Of a stretch of DNA of 64,000 nt, positions 34,849-43,771 are shown piece by piece; within the stretch, counting starts at the first letter, position 1, and each line of letters starts with the position of its first letter. Source of the stretch: Ferruginibacter sp. (lineage in GTDB: Bacteria; Bacteroidota; Bacteroidia; Chitinophagales; Chitinophagaceae). The stretch is from the NCBI GenBank assembly GCA_019638525.1, contig JAHBTO010000004.1:62001-126000 (forward strand), written 5' to 3'. A program made the position numbers and the translations under genes. Below the pieces are notes generated by a model. That model was not told the DNA's origin. It saw only the letters and a program-made list of their open reading frames with translations, and did not search any database.

Positions 34849-35610
34849 TTGGCACAGAAGTTAAAGGTAGCAGCGGTTAGTTATTTAAACACCAAGCCGT
34901 TGATTTACGGATTTGAACAGGGAATGATGAAAGATGAACTGGAACTGCTCATTGAATACCCGGCAAAGATTGCAACATTATTGATAGAGGATAAGATTGA
35001 CATTGGCCTGGTGCCGGTGGCCATTATCCCTATTTTAAAAGAGTACCATATCATATCTGATTATTGTATTGGTTGCGATGGCGAAGTGGCAAGCGTTTGT
35101 TTATTCAGCGATGTACCAATTGAAGAAATTGAAACCATTTTGCTGGATTACCAAAGCCGCACTTCGGTAGAACTTTTAAAAGTTTTGCTTAAAGAACACT
35201 GGAAAATTTCACCCAATTTGATTGCAGCAACAGAAAATTATGAGCAACAAATTAGTGGCAGTACAGCCGGCTTAGTAATTGGCGACAGGGCGCTTGCAAA
35301 AAGATCACAGTCAAAATTTATTTACGACCTTGGTATCACATGGAAAGAAATGACCGGTTTACCATTTGTATTTGCTGCCTGGGTGAGCAATAAAAAAGTA
35401 ACTGATACTTTTATAAAAGCATTTAATGCAGCTAACTGTTTAGGATTGCAAAAGCTTGATTTGATTATACAAAATCATACAACAGCTTTATATAATTTAC
35501 ATAAATATTATACCGAAAACATCAATTTTACTCTGGATGAATCAAAAAAGGAAGCTATGAGCCTTTTTTTAACCAAATTAAAAAATAAGCAAGCGGTAAC
35601 TATATTATAA
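34849..35610 (+). CDS. mqnA: Chorismate dehydratase MqnA (futalosine pathway)
   Basis: MqnA dehydrates chorismate to 3-enolpyruvylbenzoate, the first step of the futalosine route to menaquinone. The periplasmic-binding-like fold shows VAAVSYLNTKPLIYGF at the N-terminus, DIGLVPVAIIPILKEY, DYQSRTSVELLKVLL and GLPFVFAAWVSNK. The start is TTG at 34849. The length of 253 residues is a little short of the usual 270-290 but all blocks are present. No other mqn gene is in the window. The glycan-locus genes follow 41 bases later on the same strand. Confidence 0.92.
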   Translation: MAQKLKVAAVSYLNTKPLIYGFEQGMMKDELELLIEYPAKIATLLIEDKIDIGLVPVAIIPILKEYHIISDYCIGCDGEVASVCLFSDVPIEEIETILLDYQSRTSVELLKVLLKEHWKISPNLIAATENYEQQISGSTAGLVIGDRALAKRSQSKFIYDLGITWKEMTGLPFVFAAWVSNKKVTDTFIKAFNAANCLGLQKLDLIIQNHTTALYNLHKYYTENINFTLDESKKEAMSLFLTKLKNKQAVTIL

Positions 35611-35651
35611 ACGCATTTCATTATTACATAAAACAGTCATTAACTTAATAA

Positions 35652-36377
35652 ATGGGATTTAAAAAATACATACACCAGTTTACCCGTAGCCTGGGTTTTG
35701 ATTTTTATGCATTAAAAGATAAAAGTGATGGTGAATTGTTAAGGCTTCGCTGGTTAAAAGAAATGGGTATTAATACAGTACTTGATATTGGTGCAAATGA
35801 AGGACAGTTTGCATCAATGATAAGAAAACTTTTACCACAGGCATCTATTATTTCTTTTGAACCGGTACCTCATTGTTTTGAAAAATTGATACAGAATTTT
35901 AAACATGATAAGAATTTTAAGGCCTATAATTTTGCCTGTGGCGATACAGATACAGAAATAGAAATGAATGTAAATAATTTTTCGCCCTCATCTTCTTTGT
36001 TAGAATTAGACGACCTGCATGTTAAAAATTTTAAACACACTGCCGGTTCAAAAAAACAACTTATACAAGTAAAAACACTTGATGGTTTAAGTAAAGAACT
36101 TTGGTTACAAAATCCTTACCTGGTTAAAATTGATACACAGGGATATGAAGACAAAGTGATAAAAGGTGGGGCTAAAATAATTGCAGGGGCACAGGTAGTT
36201 TTTATTGAATTATCATACAAACCTTTGTACAAAGGCCAGGCTTTGTTTGATGATATTTATAAAGAAATGTTTAAGTCAGGTTTTCGGTATCACGGTAATA
36301 CAGAGGAACTTTTAAGCCCCGTAAATGGTGCAGTACTGCAAACAGACGGTATCTTTATAAAAGATAAAACTTTTTAA
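35652..36377 (+). CDS. FkbM family methyltransferase
   Basis: SAM-dependent methyltransferase of the FkbM family, which O-methylates sugars and other hydroxyl groups. Motif I is VLDIGANEGQFASMI (about residue 42), then SIISFEPVPHCFEKL, and LVKIDTQGYEDKVIKGG near residue 160 matches the FkbM signature. Length is 241. It is the first gene of the plus-strand glycan series, 41 bases past mqnA and 53 before the cupin gene. It probably methylates a hydroxyl of the locus sugar. Confidence 0.88.
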   Translation: MGFKKYIHQFTRSLGFDFYALKDKSDGELLRLRWLKEMGINTVLDIGANEGQFASMIRKLLPQASIISFEPVPHCFEKLIQNFKHDKNFKAYNFACGDTDTEIEMNVNNFSPSSSLLELDDLHVKNFKHTAGSKKQLIQVKTLDGLSKELWLQNPYLVKIDTQGYEDKVIKGGAKIIAGAQVVFIELSYKPLYKGQALFDDIYKEMFKSGFRYHGNTEELLSPVNGAVLQTDGIFIKDKTF

Positions 36378-36430
36378 AATTATATTTACTGAATAATGTT
36401 TTTACAAACCAATTAATACAGTAAAACAAC

Positions 36431-36823
36431 ATGTCATCATCACCATATCTTATCCATTTTAAGTCAATTGGCAAATCAGATATTGGTTATATATCCATTG
36501 CCGAAAAAGAAACACTACCATTTGTACCGCAAAGGATATACTGGACATATTATACACCCGAAGATGTAAAGAGAGGCTTTCATTCTCACCATCAGTTAGA
36601 GCAAGTGCTGGTGGCTGTGGCCGGAAAAATAATTGTTACCACAGAGATGAAAAATGGCGATAAACAGGAATTCATTTTAGATTCGCCCAAAACAGGATTA
36701 TTTATCCCAAAAAATTGCTGGCGTATGATGCAATACAGCCATAATGCCGTACAAATGTGCATAGCCAGCCAAACATACGATGAAGCAGATTACATCAGGG
36801 ACTATCAAGAATTTTTGAAATAA
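36431..36823 (+). CDS. FdtA/QdtA-like sugar 3,4-ketoisomerase (cupin)
   Basis: A 130-residue one-domain cupin of the FdtA/QdtA/WxcM-C family, which moves the keto group of dTDP-4-keto-6-deoxyglucose from C4 to C3. Seen: PQRIYWTYYTPEDVKRGFHSHHQLEQVLV (the His-rich active-site strand) and LFIPKNCWRMMQYS. The usual next enzyme is a DegT-type 3-aminotransferase, and one is present at 39827-40930. It starts a run of closely packed genes. FdtA versus QdtA stereochemistry (Fuc3N versus Qui3N) cannot be told from sequence here. Confidence 0.88.
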   Translation: MSSSPYLIHFKSIGKSDIGYISIAEKETLPFVPQRIYWTYYTPEDVKRGFHSHHQLEQVLVAVAGKIIVTTEMKNGDKQEFILDSPKTGLFIPKNCWRMMQYSHNAVQMCIASQTYDEADYIRDYQEFLK

Positions 36824-36825
36824 CT

Positions 36826-37554
36826 ATGATTGAAGAAATTTATTCTTTTGAAAACAACCATTATTTCCATGCTTATTGGGAAGAAAGGGAAAACCGTTTT
36901 AAACAAAGCCTGGTTTTTCCTAAAAGCACCTATTCGCCCTGGTTACAAGATGAAGCATTTTTAAAAACTTTTGATGCCATAAAAGAAAACAGCCTGGTAG
37001 ATATATATCGTTGCTACGAACTCTGGAGTATCAGCAAACGTTTAAAAAAATCTGAAGCAGCAATTATTGAAGTAGGTGTTTGGCGGGGAGGCACAGCTGC
37101 TTTGCTGGCAAAAGCAAACGATAATCAATCACCCATTTATTTATGCGATACATTTGAAGGCGTAGCTAAAGCGGGTGATAAAGATAACCAATACAAAGGC
37201 GGCGAACATGCCGATACTTCTGTTGAAATAGTTGAAACTTTAATGAAGGAACAAGGCATTTCATCTTACCAAATCCTGAAAGGGATTTTTCCGGATACAA
37301 ATGCCGATAAACTGGATGCTGAAAAATTCAAAATTTGCCATATTGATGTAGATGTTTACGAATCGGCAAAAGATATATTTAACTGGGTATGGACAAGGAT
37401 GATAGTTGGAGGTGTTGTAATTTTTGATGATTATGGTTTTGCAGCCTGTGCAGGCATTACACAGTTAGTGAATGAACTGGCAAACAGCACACCCAACGCA
37501 TTTTTTATACACAATATTAATGGACATGGTTTATTAATAAAAACGGCCTTATGA
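36826..37554 (+). CDS. TylF/MycF-like methyltransferase
   Basis: SAM-dependent O-methyltransferase of the TylF/MycF (macrocin O-methyltransferase) family, which methylates deoxysugar hydroxyls with Mg2+. Motif I is IIEVGVWRGGTAALLAKA, and CHIDVDVYESAKDIFNWVW plus GGVVIFDDYGF provide the metal-binding acidic residues. It is two bases past the cupin gene, and its stop overlaps the ATG of the ATP-grasp gene (ATGA). Length is 242. Together with the FkbM gene it means at least two methylation steps for the glycan. Confidence 0.85.
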   Translation: MIEEIYSFENNHYFHAYWEERENRFKQSLVFPKSTYSPWLQDEAFLKTFDAIKENSLVDIYRCYELWSISKRLKKSEAAIIEVGVWRGGTAALLAKANDNQSPIYLCDTFEGVAKAGDKDNQYKGGEHADTSVEIVETLMKEQGISSYQILKGIFPDTNADKLDAEKFKICHIDVDVYESAKDIFNWVWTRMIVGGVVIFDDYGFAACAGITQLVNELANSTPNAFFIHNINGHGLLIKTAL

Positions 37555-38492
37555 TAAATGTATTGGTTACATCGCTGGGTAGTAATACAGCCATTGGCGT
37601 TGTAAAAGCTTTAAGGCAACAAAAAGAAATTTGTATTACCGGTACCGATATTTTTACAGCAACTCAATGTGCAGGCAGCCCATTGGTTGATTATTTTTTA
37701 CAGGTACCAATGGCTATTGCTGATGAATATGAATACCATATTTTAGAAATTATAAAAGAAAAAAACATTCATTGTGTAATTCCCATTCATGATGTTGAAG
37801 TGGAGAAAGTATCTTATATGTCGGTTAAATATCCGGCACAAACATTTTGGGCTGTTAATCCACCGGGCATTATTAGTTTATGTAATGATAAAAAAATGAT
37901 GAACGGCTTTTTGAGCAATATGCAAATTCATGTACCGGAGATGTATGATGCTGTAGAAAAAATCCGTTACCCGGCCATTTACAAACCCAATAAAGGTGTA
38001 AGCAGCAAAGGTATCATGGTAATAGGTTTGGCAGAAGAAAGCAGGAAAAACTTTGATCTTGAAAACGGTTTTTTGCAAAAGATGATTAAAGGTGATGAAT
38101 ACACTGTAGATTGTTACACATCATACCACAGCGAATTTTTTAAATGCTGCGTTCGTAAAAGAATTGAAACAAAAGAAGGAATCTCTACAAAAGGAGTAAC
38201 TGTTGATTTCCCTTTACTGGAAGAAATTGCAGCTAAGATACACAAGGGCCTGCAATACAAAGGCGCTTCCAACATACAGTTTATAGTAGAAAACGGCATC
38301 CCCTATTTTATTGAGATGAACCCACGTTTTTCGGGAGCTGGTATTTTGAGTTATCATGCCGGGTTAAACAGCCCTTTGTTTACAGCTTATGAATCTGTTC
38401 AATCTCCTCTATTTAATGAAGCCAAAAATACTGAAGTAAAAAAAGGAGTTTTTATGACAAGGTACTGGAACGAAAATTTTTATGAAGGATAG
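37551..38492 (+). CDS. ATP-grasp ligase (PylC/CPSase-like)
   Basis: An ATP-grasp enzyme of the carbamoyl-phosphate-synthase-large/PylC-like group, which activates a carboxylate as acyl-phosphate and joins it to an amine or other nucleophile. The N-terminal fold starts VLVTSLGSNTAIGVVKALRQ; then IPIHDVEVEKVSYM, YPAIYKPNKGVSSKGIM (ATP-binding Lys), FLQKMIKGDEYTVD and the metal-binding FIEMNPRFSGAG. Length is 313. It overlaps the genes on both sides (ATGA start, 11-base overlap with the HAD gene), so it is firmly part of the operon. The amino group made by the DegT aminotransferase is the obvious candidate acceptor; this is inference. Confidence 0.85.
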   Translation: MINVLVTSLGSNTAIGVVKALRQQKEICITGTDIFTATQCAGSPLVDYFLQVPMAIADEYEYHILEIIKEKNIHCVIPIHDVEVEKVSYMSVKYPAQTFWAVNPPGIISLCNDKKMMNGFLSNMQIHVPEMYDAVEKIRYPAIYKPNKGVSSKGIMVIGLAEESRKNFDLENGFLQKMIKGDEYTVDCYTSYHSEFFKCCVRKRIETKEGISTKGVTVDFPLLEEIAAKIHKGLQYKGASNIQFIVENGIPYFIEMNPRFSGAGILSYHAGLNSPLFTAYESVQSPLFNEAKNTEVKKGVFMTRYWNENFYEG

Positions 38493-39111
38493 TGCAATCA
38501 TTTTAGACCTGGATGATACATTAATAGCCACACATTACAGGCAGTATAGTTGTATTTATGATTACCTGCAAAGTATAGGAAAAAGTTTTATTGGTTTTGA
38601 TGAATATTATCATTTAAGGCGTACTCATCATTTATCCAACAGCAACCTGTTAAAATTCCTGCACATTAATCCCCAATGGGAAAAATTCAATACTTATTAC
38701 CTGCAAAGTATCGAATCAAAAAAATACCTGGCTGCAGACACATTGATTGCAGACAAGCATTTGTTAGCACGGGTAAAAGAAAAAAAACATACACTAATAC
38801 TGTTATCCCTAAGGAGCAACCCTGCCAATTCATTACATCAATTACAACAATTGGGCCTGGCAAATTATTTTGATGAAATACATTTTGTACAACATAAATT
38901 AACCACCAATCCAAAAATACAGTTCCTTCGATTACTTAATCAAAGCCATGATATAATTGCATTTTGCAGCGACTCGGCACCAGACTATGAAGCCGCTGTA
39001 CAATTAAACATTAACTTTGTGCAGGTAAAAACATCGTTGTACGAATTACCCGGTTTTGAAAAGGCAACACAGTTTTTAGATATCAATCAATATTTTTTAT
39101 CTCTTTTATGA
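38482..39111 (+). CDS. HAD family hydrolase
   Basis: Haloacid dehalogenase fold hydrolase. Motif I is IILDLDDTLIATHYR (D9, D11, T13), so phosphatase activity is likely; motif II is LILLSLRSNP; motif III/IV is AFCSDSAPDYEAA. A helical cap lies between about 20 and 90. Length is 209. It overlaps the ATP-grasp gene by 11 bases and its stop overlaps the start of the next methyltransferase. The tight coupling with the ATP-grasp gene suggests the two act on one substrate, for instance by removing a phosphate from a sugar or ligase product. Confidence 0.8.
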   Translation: MKDSAIILDLDDTLIATHYRQYSCIYDYLQSIGKSFIGFDEYYHLRRTHHLSNSNLLKFLHINPQWEKFNTYYLQSIESKKYLAADTLIADKHLLARVKEKKHTLILLSLRSNPANSLHQLQQLGLANYFDEIHFVQHKLTTNPKIQFLRLLNQSHDIIAFCSDSAPDYEAAVQLNINFVQVKTSLYELPGFEKATQFLDINQYFLSLL

Positions 39112-39818
39112 ACACATTCAGCGAATCAAAATTAAATGAAGTAGCCAACCAATCTCTGTATACTACTTTTACTAATAGTAATACCATTTTATATTCTTTT
39201 AAAATATTTTCGAGGTTTTTAAAGCAGGGCAAAATACTTGAACTTGGCCCGGCCGAAGGTTTAATGACTGAACATTTATTACAGTACGACCCCTCATTAA
39301 CTGTAATAGAAGGCTCATCTGTTTTTGCCAATCAATTAAAAGAAAAATTCCCCAACCTTACCATCATTCAATCGCTGTTTGAAGAAACAGTGCTTGATGA
39401 AAAATTCGATTTCATTGTGTTGGGGCATGTGTTAGAGCATGTTGCCGACCCGGTTGTTTTGCTAAAAATTATTAAACAATGGCTAACCCCAAACGGAAAA
39501 GTTTTATGTGCCGTACCAAATGCTCGGTCAATACACAGGCAGGCAGCTGTTGAAATGGGCTTGCTAAAAACTATTTTTTCGCAAAGCGAAAAAGATATTC
39601 ATCACGGGCACATGCGAATTTACTGCCCCAATACATTTAAAACCGATTTTATAAACGCAGGTTATAAGATTGATCATTTTGGCGGTTATTGGCTAAAACC
39701 ATTATCTGATAAACAACTTGAAGAAAGCTGGACACAGGAAATGTTATCTGCCTTTTTAAAATTAGGCGAAACCTATCCGGATATTGCTGCAGAAATTTAT
39801 ATCATTGCATCTGTTTAA
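39108..39818 (+). CDS. Class I SAM methyltransferase
   Basis: A Methyltransf_23/UbiG-like domain: motif I is ILELGPAEGLMTEHLL, then LTVIEGSSVFANQLKEKFP, FDFIVLGHVLEHVADPVVLL and GKVLCAVPNARSIHRQAA. The acceptor is unknown. The gene overlaps the HAD gene by four bases and precedes the DegT aminotransferase by eight. Length is 236. It could be an N- or C-methyltransferase for the same deoxysugar, but the motif set does not tell which atom is methylated. Confidence 0.82.
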   Translation: MNTFSESKLNEVANQSLYTTFTNSNTILYSFKIFSRFLKQGKILELGPAEGLMTEHLLQYDPSLTVIEGSSVFANQLKEKFPNLTIIQSLFEETVLDEKFDFIVLGHVLEHVADPVVLLKIIKQWLTPNGKVLCAVPNARSIHRQAAVEMGLLKTIFSQSEKDIHHGHMRIYCPNTFKTDFINAGYKIDHFGGYWLKPLSDKQLEESWTQEMLSAFLKLGETYPDIAAEIYIIASV

Positions 39819-39826
39819 AACTTAAA

Positions 39827-40930
39827 ATGGTGGTTAAATTCCTCAACCTGAAAGCAGTAAACCTGCAATACAAAGATGAAATTGAACAAAAACTTTTAGA
39901 AGTTTTTAGAAGTGGCTGGTATATACATGGCAACGAAGTAGAAAATTTTGAAAATAACTTAGCAAATTATATAAATGTAAATGCTGCTATTGGCGTAGCC
40001 AACGGACTTGATGCATTAAGATTGATTTTTAAAAGTTATATTCAAATGGGGGTTATGAAACCCGGTGATGAAGTGATAGTACCTGCCAACACATTCATTG
40101 CTTCCATTTTAGCCATCAGCGATAATTTATTAACGCCTGTTTTTGTTGAGCCGGATATCAATACATATAATATCGATATAAGTAAAATAGAAGAAAAGAT
40201 TACCAACAAAACTAAGGCTATCATGATTGTTCATCTTTATGGCCACACTGTTTTTTCGAATGATTTACTTGCACTGGCAAAAAAATATAACCTCAAAATT
40301 GTTGAAGATAATGCACAGGCTATTGGAGCAAACTGGCAAGATAAAAAAACAGGCTCACTTGCCAACGCCGCTGCTTTTAGCTTTTATCCCGGTAAAAACC
40401 TGGGTGCTTTAGGCGATGGCGGAGCCGTAACAACCAACGATGATGTACTTGCAAAAAGGCTAAGGGCTATTGCCAATTATGGATCATCAACAAAATATGT
40501 AAACGATGTAATGGGTGTAAACAGCCGGCTTGATGAAATGCAAGCAGCCGTACTAAACATAAAACTGAAATACCTGGAAAATGAAAATGAAAAAAGAAGG
40601 GATGTAGCTGCTTATTATATCAACAATATCAAAAACAAAAAAATTATTTTACCACAAATGCCACAAAATAAACAGGAGCATGTTTGGCACCTGTTTGTGA
40701 TAAGATGTGACCAACGAGATGAATTACAAAAACATTTGGAACAATGTGGCATACAAACCTTAATACACTACCCTATTCCGCCACATAAACAAAAGGCTTA
40801 TACACAATACAATCACCTGCAACTTCCCATAACCGAACAAATACACCGGGAAGTTTTAAGTTTACCCATTAGCAGTGTGATTACAGAAGAAGAAATGAAA
40901 AAAGTTACAGATGCCCTCAATTTATTTTAA
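39827..40930 (+). CDS. DegT/DnrJ/EryC1 PLP sugar aminotransferase (FdtB/QdtB-like)
   Basis: PLP aminotransferase that puts an amino group on a nucleotide-linked keto-sugar. Seen: FLNLKAVNLQYKDEIEQKL, SGWYIHGNEVENFE, IPANTFIASILA-type strand (EVIVPANTFIAS), EDNAQAIGANW and the PLP lysine in SFYPGKNLGALGDGG. The C-terminus has HLFVIRCDQRDELQKHL and THEIR-like LIHYPIPPHKQKAY. With FdtA in the same run, 3-amination of a 3-keto-6-deoxyhexose is the likely reaction. Length 367 is normal. It ends in TAATG, overlapping the GT2 start by one base. Confidence 0.92.
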   Translation: MVVKFLNLKAVNLQYKDEIEQKLLEVFRSGWYIHGNEVENFENNLANYINVNAAIGVANGLDALRLIFKSYIQMGVMKPGDEVIVPANTFIASILAISDNLLTPVFVEPDINTYNIDISKIEEKITNKTKAIMIVHLYGHTVFSNDLLALAKKYNLKIVEDNAQAIGANWQDKKTGSLANAAAFSFYPGKNLGALGDGGAVTTNDDVLAKRLRAIANYGSSTKYVNDVMGVNSRLDEMQAAVLNIKLKYLENENEKRRDVAAYYINNIKNKKIILPQMPQNKQEHVWHLFVIRCDQRDELQKHLEQCGIQTLIHYPIPPHKQKAYTQYNHLQLPITEQIHREVLSLPISSVITEEEMKKVTDALNLF

Positions 40931-41790
40931 TGAATAAAGATTTACCATTTGAGGAAACAGCCAAACCCATGGTTAGTATCATAATCCCGTGTTACAACCA
41001 TGTAAGGTATATTATACGCACTTTAGAAAGTGTTATCGCCGATAATTATCCAAACAAAGAAATTATTTTAATAAATGACGGGTCAAAAGACGAATCTGAT
41101 GCTGTTATCAGGCAATGGCTTTCAACTGCTGCACAAAAGGAACCGATAACATATATCAACAGGCTCAACAAAGGTATTTGCGCAACATTAAACCAAATGA
41201 TTGACCTTGCAAGAGGAAAATATATCCTGCCGCTTGCTTCTGATGATTGCCTGTATGGCAACAATATTGCCAAACGGGTTGCTATACTTGAAGCACATCC
41301 CAATAAATCTGTTTTATTAAATGATGCATTTGTAATTGATGACGATGATAAAGTGATTATGCAAAGCTCATCTACAAATTACTGGAAGGCAGATAAGGCA
41401 CAATATGAAAATGATGATGATATTTTAAAAGAATGTATTAAAACACCTAGAATTGCCGGCCCTGTAATTTTCTATAGAAAAAATATATTTGATTTAATTG
41501 GAAAATTTCCTGAAGATATAGGGTTTGAAGATTGGTATTTTTACCAACGGGCAGCTTCTTTAAAGCTTATCATCTTTGTTGATTTAAAAGTGGCTTTATA
41601 CCGTTTACATGGAAATAATTTTTCAGGAGCTAATTCACCACATGGAATTAAAATTGCAAAATCTACTTTAAAAGTATATAAAAGGAATTTTTGGTTTTAC
41701 CCAGGTCTTAAATATAAAATGCTGGCATTAAAATGTTACCTGAGGGTTTTAGCATGGTATATTAAGTTGAGATTAAAAAGAGAAAAATAG
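40930..41790 (+). CDS. Family 2 glycosyltransferase
   Basis: GT-A fold sugar transferase. Seen: MVSIIIPCYNHVRYIIRTLESV, EIILINDGSKDESD, NKGICATLNQMIDLARGKYI and a LASDD metal site, then IGFEDWYFYQRAA in the acceptor region. Length is 286. It is the last gene of the plus-strand series; its start overlaps the DegT stop. It converges with a minus-strand GT2 gene 20 bases away. The aminosugar made upstream may be its donor, which is inference. Confidence 0.9.
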   Translation: MNKDLPFEETAKPMVSIIIPCYNHVRYIIRTLESVIADNYPNKEIILINDGSKDESDAVIRQWLSTAAQKEPITYINRLNKGICATLNQMIDLARGKYILPLASDDCLYGNNIAKRVAILEAHPNKSVLLNDAFVIDDDDKVIMQSSSTNYWKADKAQYENDDDILKECIKTPRIAGPVIFYRKNIFDLIGKFPEDIGFEDWYFYQRAASLKLIIFVDLKVALYRLHGNNFSGANSPHGIKIAKSTLKVYKRNFWFYPGLKYKMLALKCYLRVLAWYIKLRLKREK

Positions 41791-41809
41791 ATTGATTCAG
41801 TAACCTGAA

Positions 41810-42598
41810 TTACATATTTTCCAGTTTTAACTTAGTCTTAATTTTATAAAGCATATTTCCAAAAGGAGAATTAAGCAAAAAATGCAAAAGCTTTAAACGA
41901 ATTTGCCAAACCCAAAGCATAAAACTTTTACCGTAATATTTTTGATATATGCGTTTTGCATCTTTTAATGCCTTCAGGTAATTTGTAGAACTTGTTCCCG
42001 CTGGCGCAAAATTCACTAACACTGATTTGGTAAATAAAAATGGCTCGTTAGCAATACGACATAAAAAATCATAGTCCATTCCTATCTTTTCTGTTACATC
42101 ATACATACCATATTTAGTATGTAAATCTTTTTTTACAAACATCGACTGATGGCAAACACTTCTCATACCACGATATAACTTATTTTTTTCAAAAGGTTTT
42201 CCAATAATTACAGTTTGATTTCCTCTTTGTAATTGATATTTACCATGCAACCATGTAATACCCGGGTTTTTATAAAATAACCCGGTAACAGTTGTTATTG
42301 TAAATTCATCATAAAAACTATCCCCCGAATTTAACATTACCACTACATTTCCTTTTGCATTATTTATTCCTTTATTAAATGCATCTGCAATGCCTTCATC
42401 TCTTTCAGAAATCCATTTCCTGTAATGAGGTTGTGTATTTTGCTCCAGGTAGTTTTTAATAGTTGGTTGTGTAGAGCCATCTATAATAATGTGTTCAAAT
42501 GGCAACTGTACCTGCCGGTCAATCGATTGGCAAGTTTCCAATAATTCTGGCAGATTATTAAAACTTACGGTAATTACAGAAATTGCCGTCATTTCCAT
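41810..42598 (-). CDS. Family 2 glycosyltransferase (WbgY/colanic-type)
   Basis: A GT2 of 262 residues: MTAISVITVSFNNLPELLETCQSI, FEHIIIDGSTQPTIKNYL, ERDEGIADAFNKGINNAKGNVV and LNSGDSFYD at the metal site. GIADAFNKGI is typical of the PGL/colanic-acid type transferases. A basic C-terminus (KIKTKLKLENM) may touch the membrane. The start could be Met1 or Met3. It follows the GT4 gene after 39 bases on the minus strand. Confidence 0.88.
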   Translation of the reverse strand: MEMTAISVITVSFNNLPELLETCQSIDRQVQLPFEHIIIDGSTQPTIKNYLEQNTQPHYRKWISERDEGIADAFNKGINNAKGNVVVMLNSGDSFYDEFTITTVTGLFYKNPGITWLHGKYQLQRGNQTVIIGKPFEKNKLYRGMRSVCHQSMFVKKDLHTKYGMYDVTEKIGMDYDFLCRIANEPFLFTKSVLVNFAPAGTSSTNYLKALKDAKRIYQKYYGKSFMLWVWQIRLKLLHFLLNSPFGNMLYKIKTKLKLENM

Positions 42599-42637
42599 TC
42601 GCTTGGCTCTGTTTTTTTGTAAAAGTTATATTGCTTA

Positions 42638-43771
42638 TCAAATATTATTTAATATACCGGCAGCCTTTCCCGCAATATTTCCCCAATAAAAATGTTCAAA
42701 GAAAGTGGTTGCCGTATCAACATCTGTTTGTAAGTTAATAATACTTTCTGCAAAAAGCTGCCAGTTGTTGTCTTCTATAATTTTCATTTTATTACCGGCA
42801 ACTTCGGAAGGGATACCAATTGCCCCACTTTTGGTACTTATTACAGAGCAGTTATACCCAAGTGCCTCAACCAGTTTTGTTTTTATTCCGCCGCCATCCA
42901 TCACCGGGTTTATAAAAATATCGGCGCCTTTAAAAAACAGGTTTATATCATCTACAAAACCGGCATAAATAATATGCTTATCCTTGTAATTGGTTAATCC
43001 ATTGTACGCAACCGGCAGTTTATTTCCACAGATGATGATACGGTATGTGAAGCCTTCTGCAGCAAGCAGCAGAGGATTTATTTCATTAAGTATAATATCT
43101 ACAGCATTTAAATTGGGTTTATAACCAAGTGTACCGTTAAACAATAAAATTTTCCCATTGGGGGGAACTTTGTATATATCGCAGATGGTTTGCCTGGCTG
43201 CTTTTTTTTCTTCGGCTGATGGGATAGCAGCATGTTCAAAACCATAAGTAACAACTGTGCATTTACCCGGATTTAATTTAAAATTTTCAATTGCATACAT
43301 CCGGTCATCGGCATGAATAAAAAAATTATGGTGGGCTTGTAAGTGTGTATATTTCTCATAGTTCCATAGTATGCCCCACCACCATTTTCCCATACTTTTA
43401 AAACGTAAAGATTCAATATTGTGTGAGTGTACAATCAATTTAATATTGCAACTCCATTTCAGCAATATACCCAACCAACCGTAATAAGGATGCTCAATGA
43501 TAAGGTGTGTTATCTTTTCATCTTTTATAATTTTCCTGATTGTAAAAAAATAGAAAAGGTTTACATACCTAAGCTTACTGTTGCTGATAATACTTTTTAC
43601 AAGGTAGTTTTCGCTGTGGCCTGTGTTTTCCTCTACGGTAACACAAATTAGGTTTACCAATTTGGCCAGGTAGCGGTTAAAAAAGGCAATGCCTTTTTGC
43701 CCACCCATATCGGGAGGTAAAAATTTATACGATACAAGGCTTAAAACTTTTACTGCTTCGTTCATCATCAT
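42638..43771 (-). CDS. Family 4 glycosyltransferase (GT-B fold)
   Basis: A GT-B fold transferase. The N-terminal domain has SYKFLPPDMGGQKGIAFFN with the acceptor-side glycine loop, and LIVHSHNIESLRFKSMG. The C-terminal domain has LLFNGTLGYKPNLNAV, HIIYAGFVDDINLFFKGADIFINPV and GGGIKTKLVEALGY, the donor-binding motif in which an acidic residue is normally followed by several residues and Glu. Length is 377. Its ATG overlaps the stop of the upstream methyltransferase gene by four bases. It is probably a step in the same glycan chain. Confidence 0.88.
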   Translation of the reverse strand: MMMNEAVKVLSLVSYKFLPPDMGGQKGIAFFNRYLAKLVNLICVTVEENTGHSENYLVKSIISNSKLRYVNLFYFFTIRKIIKDEKITHLIIEHPYYGWLGILLKWSCNIKLIVHSHNIESLRFKSMGKWWWGILWNYEKYTHLQAHHNFFIHADDRMYAIENFKLNPGKCTVVTYGFEHAAIPSAEEKKAARQTICDIYKVPPNGKILLFNGTLGYKPNLNAVDIILNEINPLLLAAEGFTYRIIICGNKLPVAYNGLTNYKDKHIIYAGFVDDINLFFKGADIFINPVMDGGGIKTKLVEALGYNCSVISTKSGAIGIPSEVAGNKMKIIEDNNWQLFAESIINLQTDVDTATTFFEHFYWGNIAGKAAGILNNI

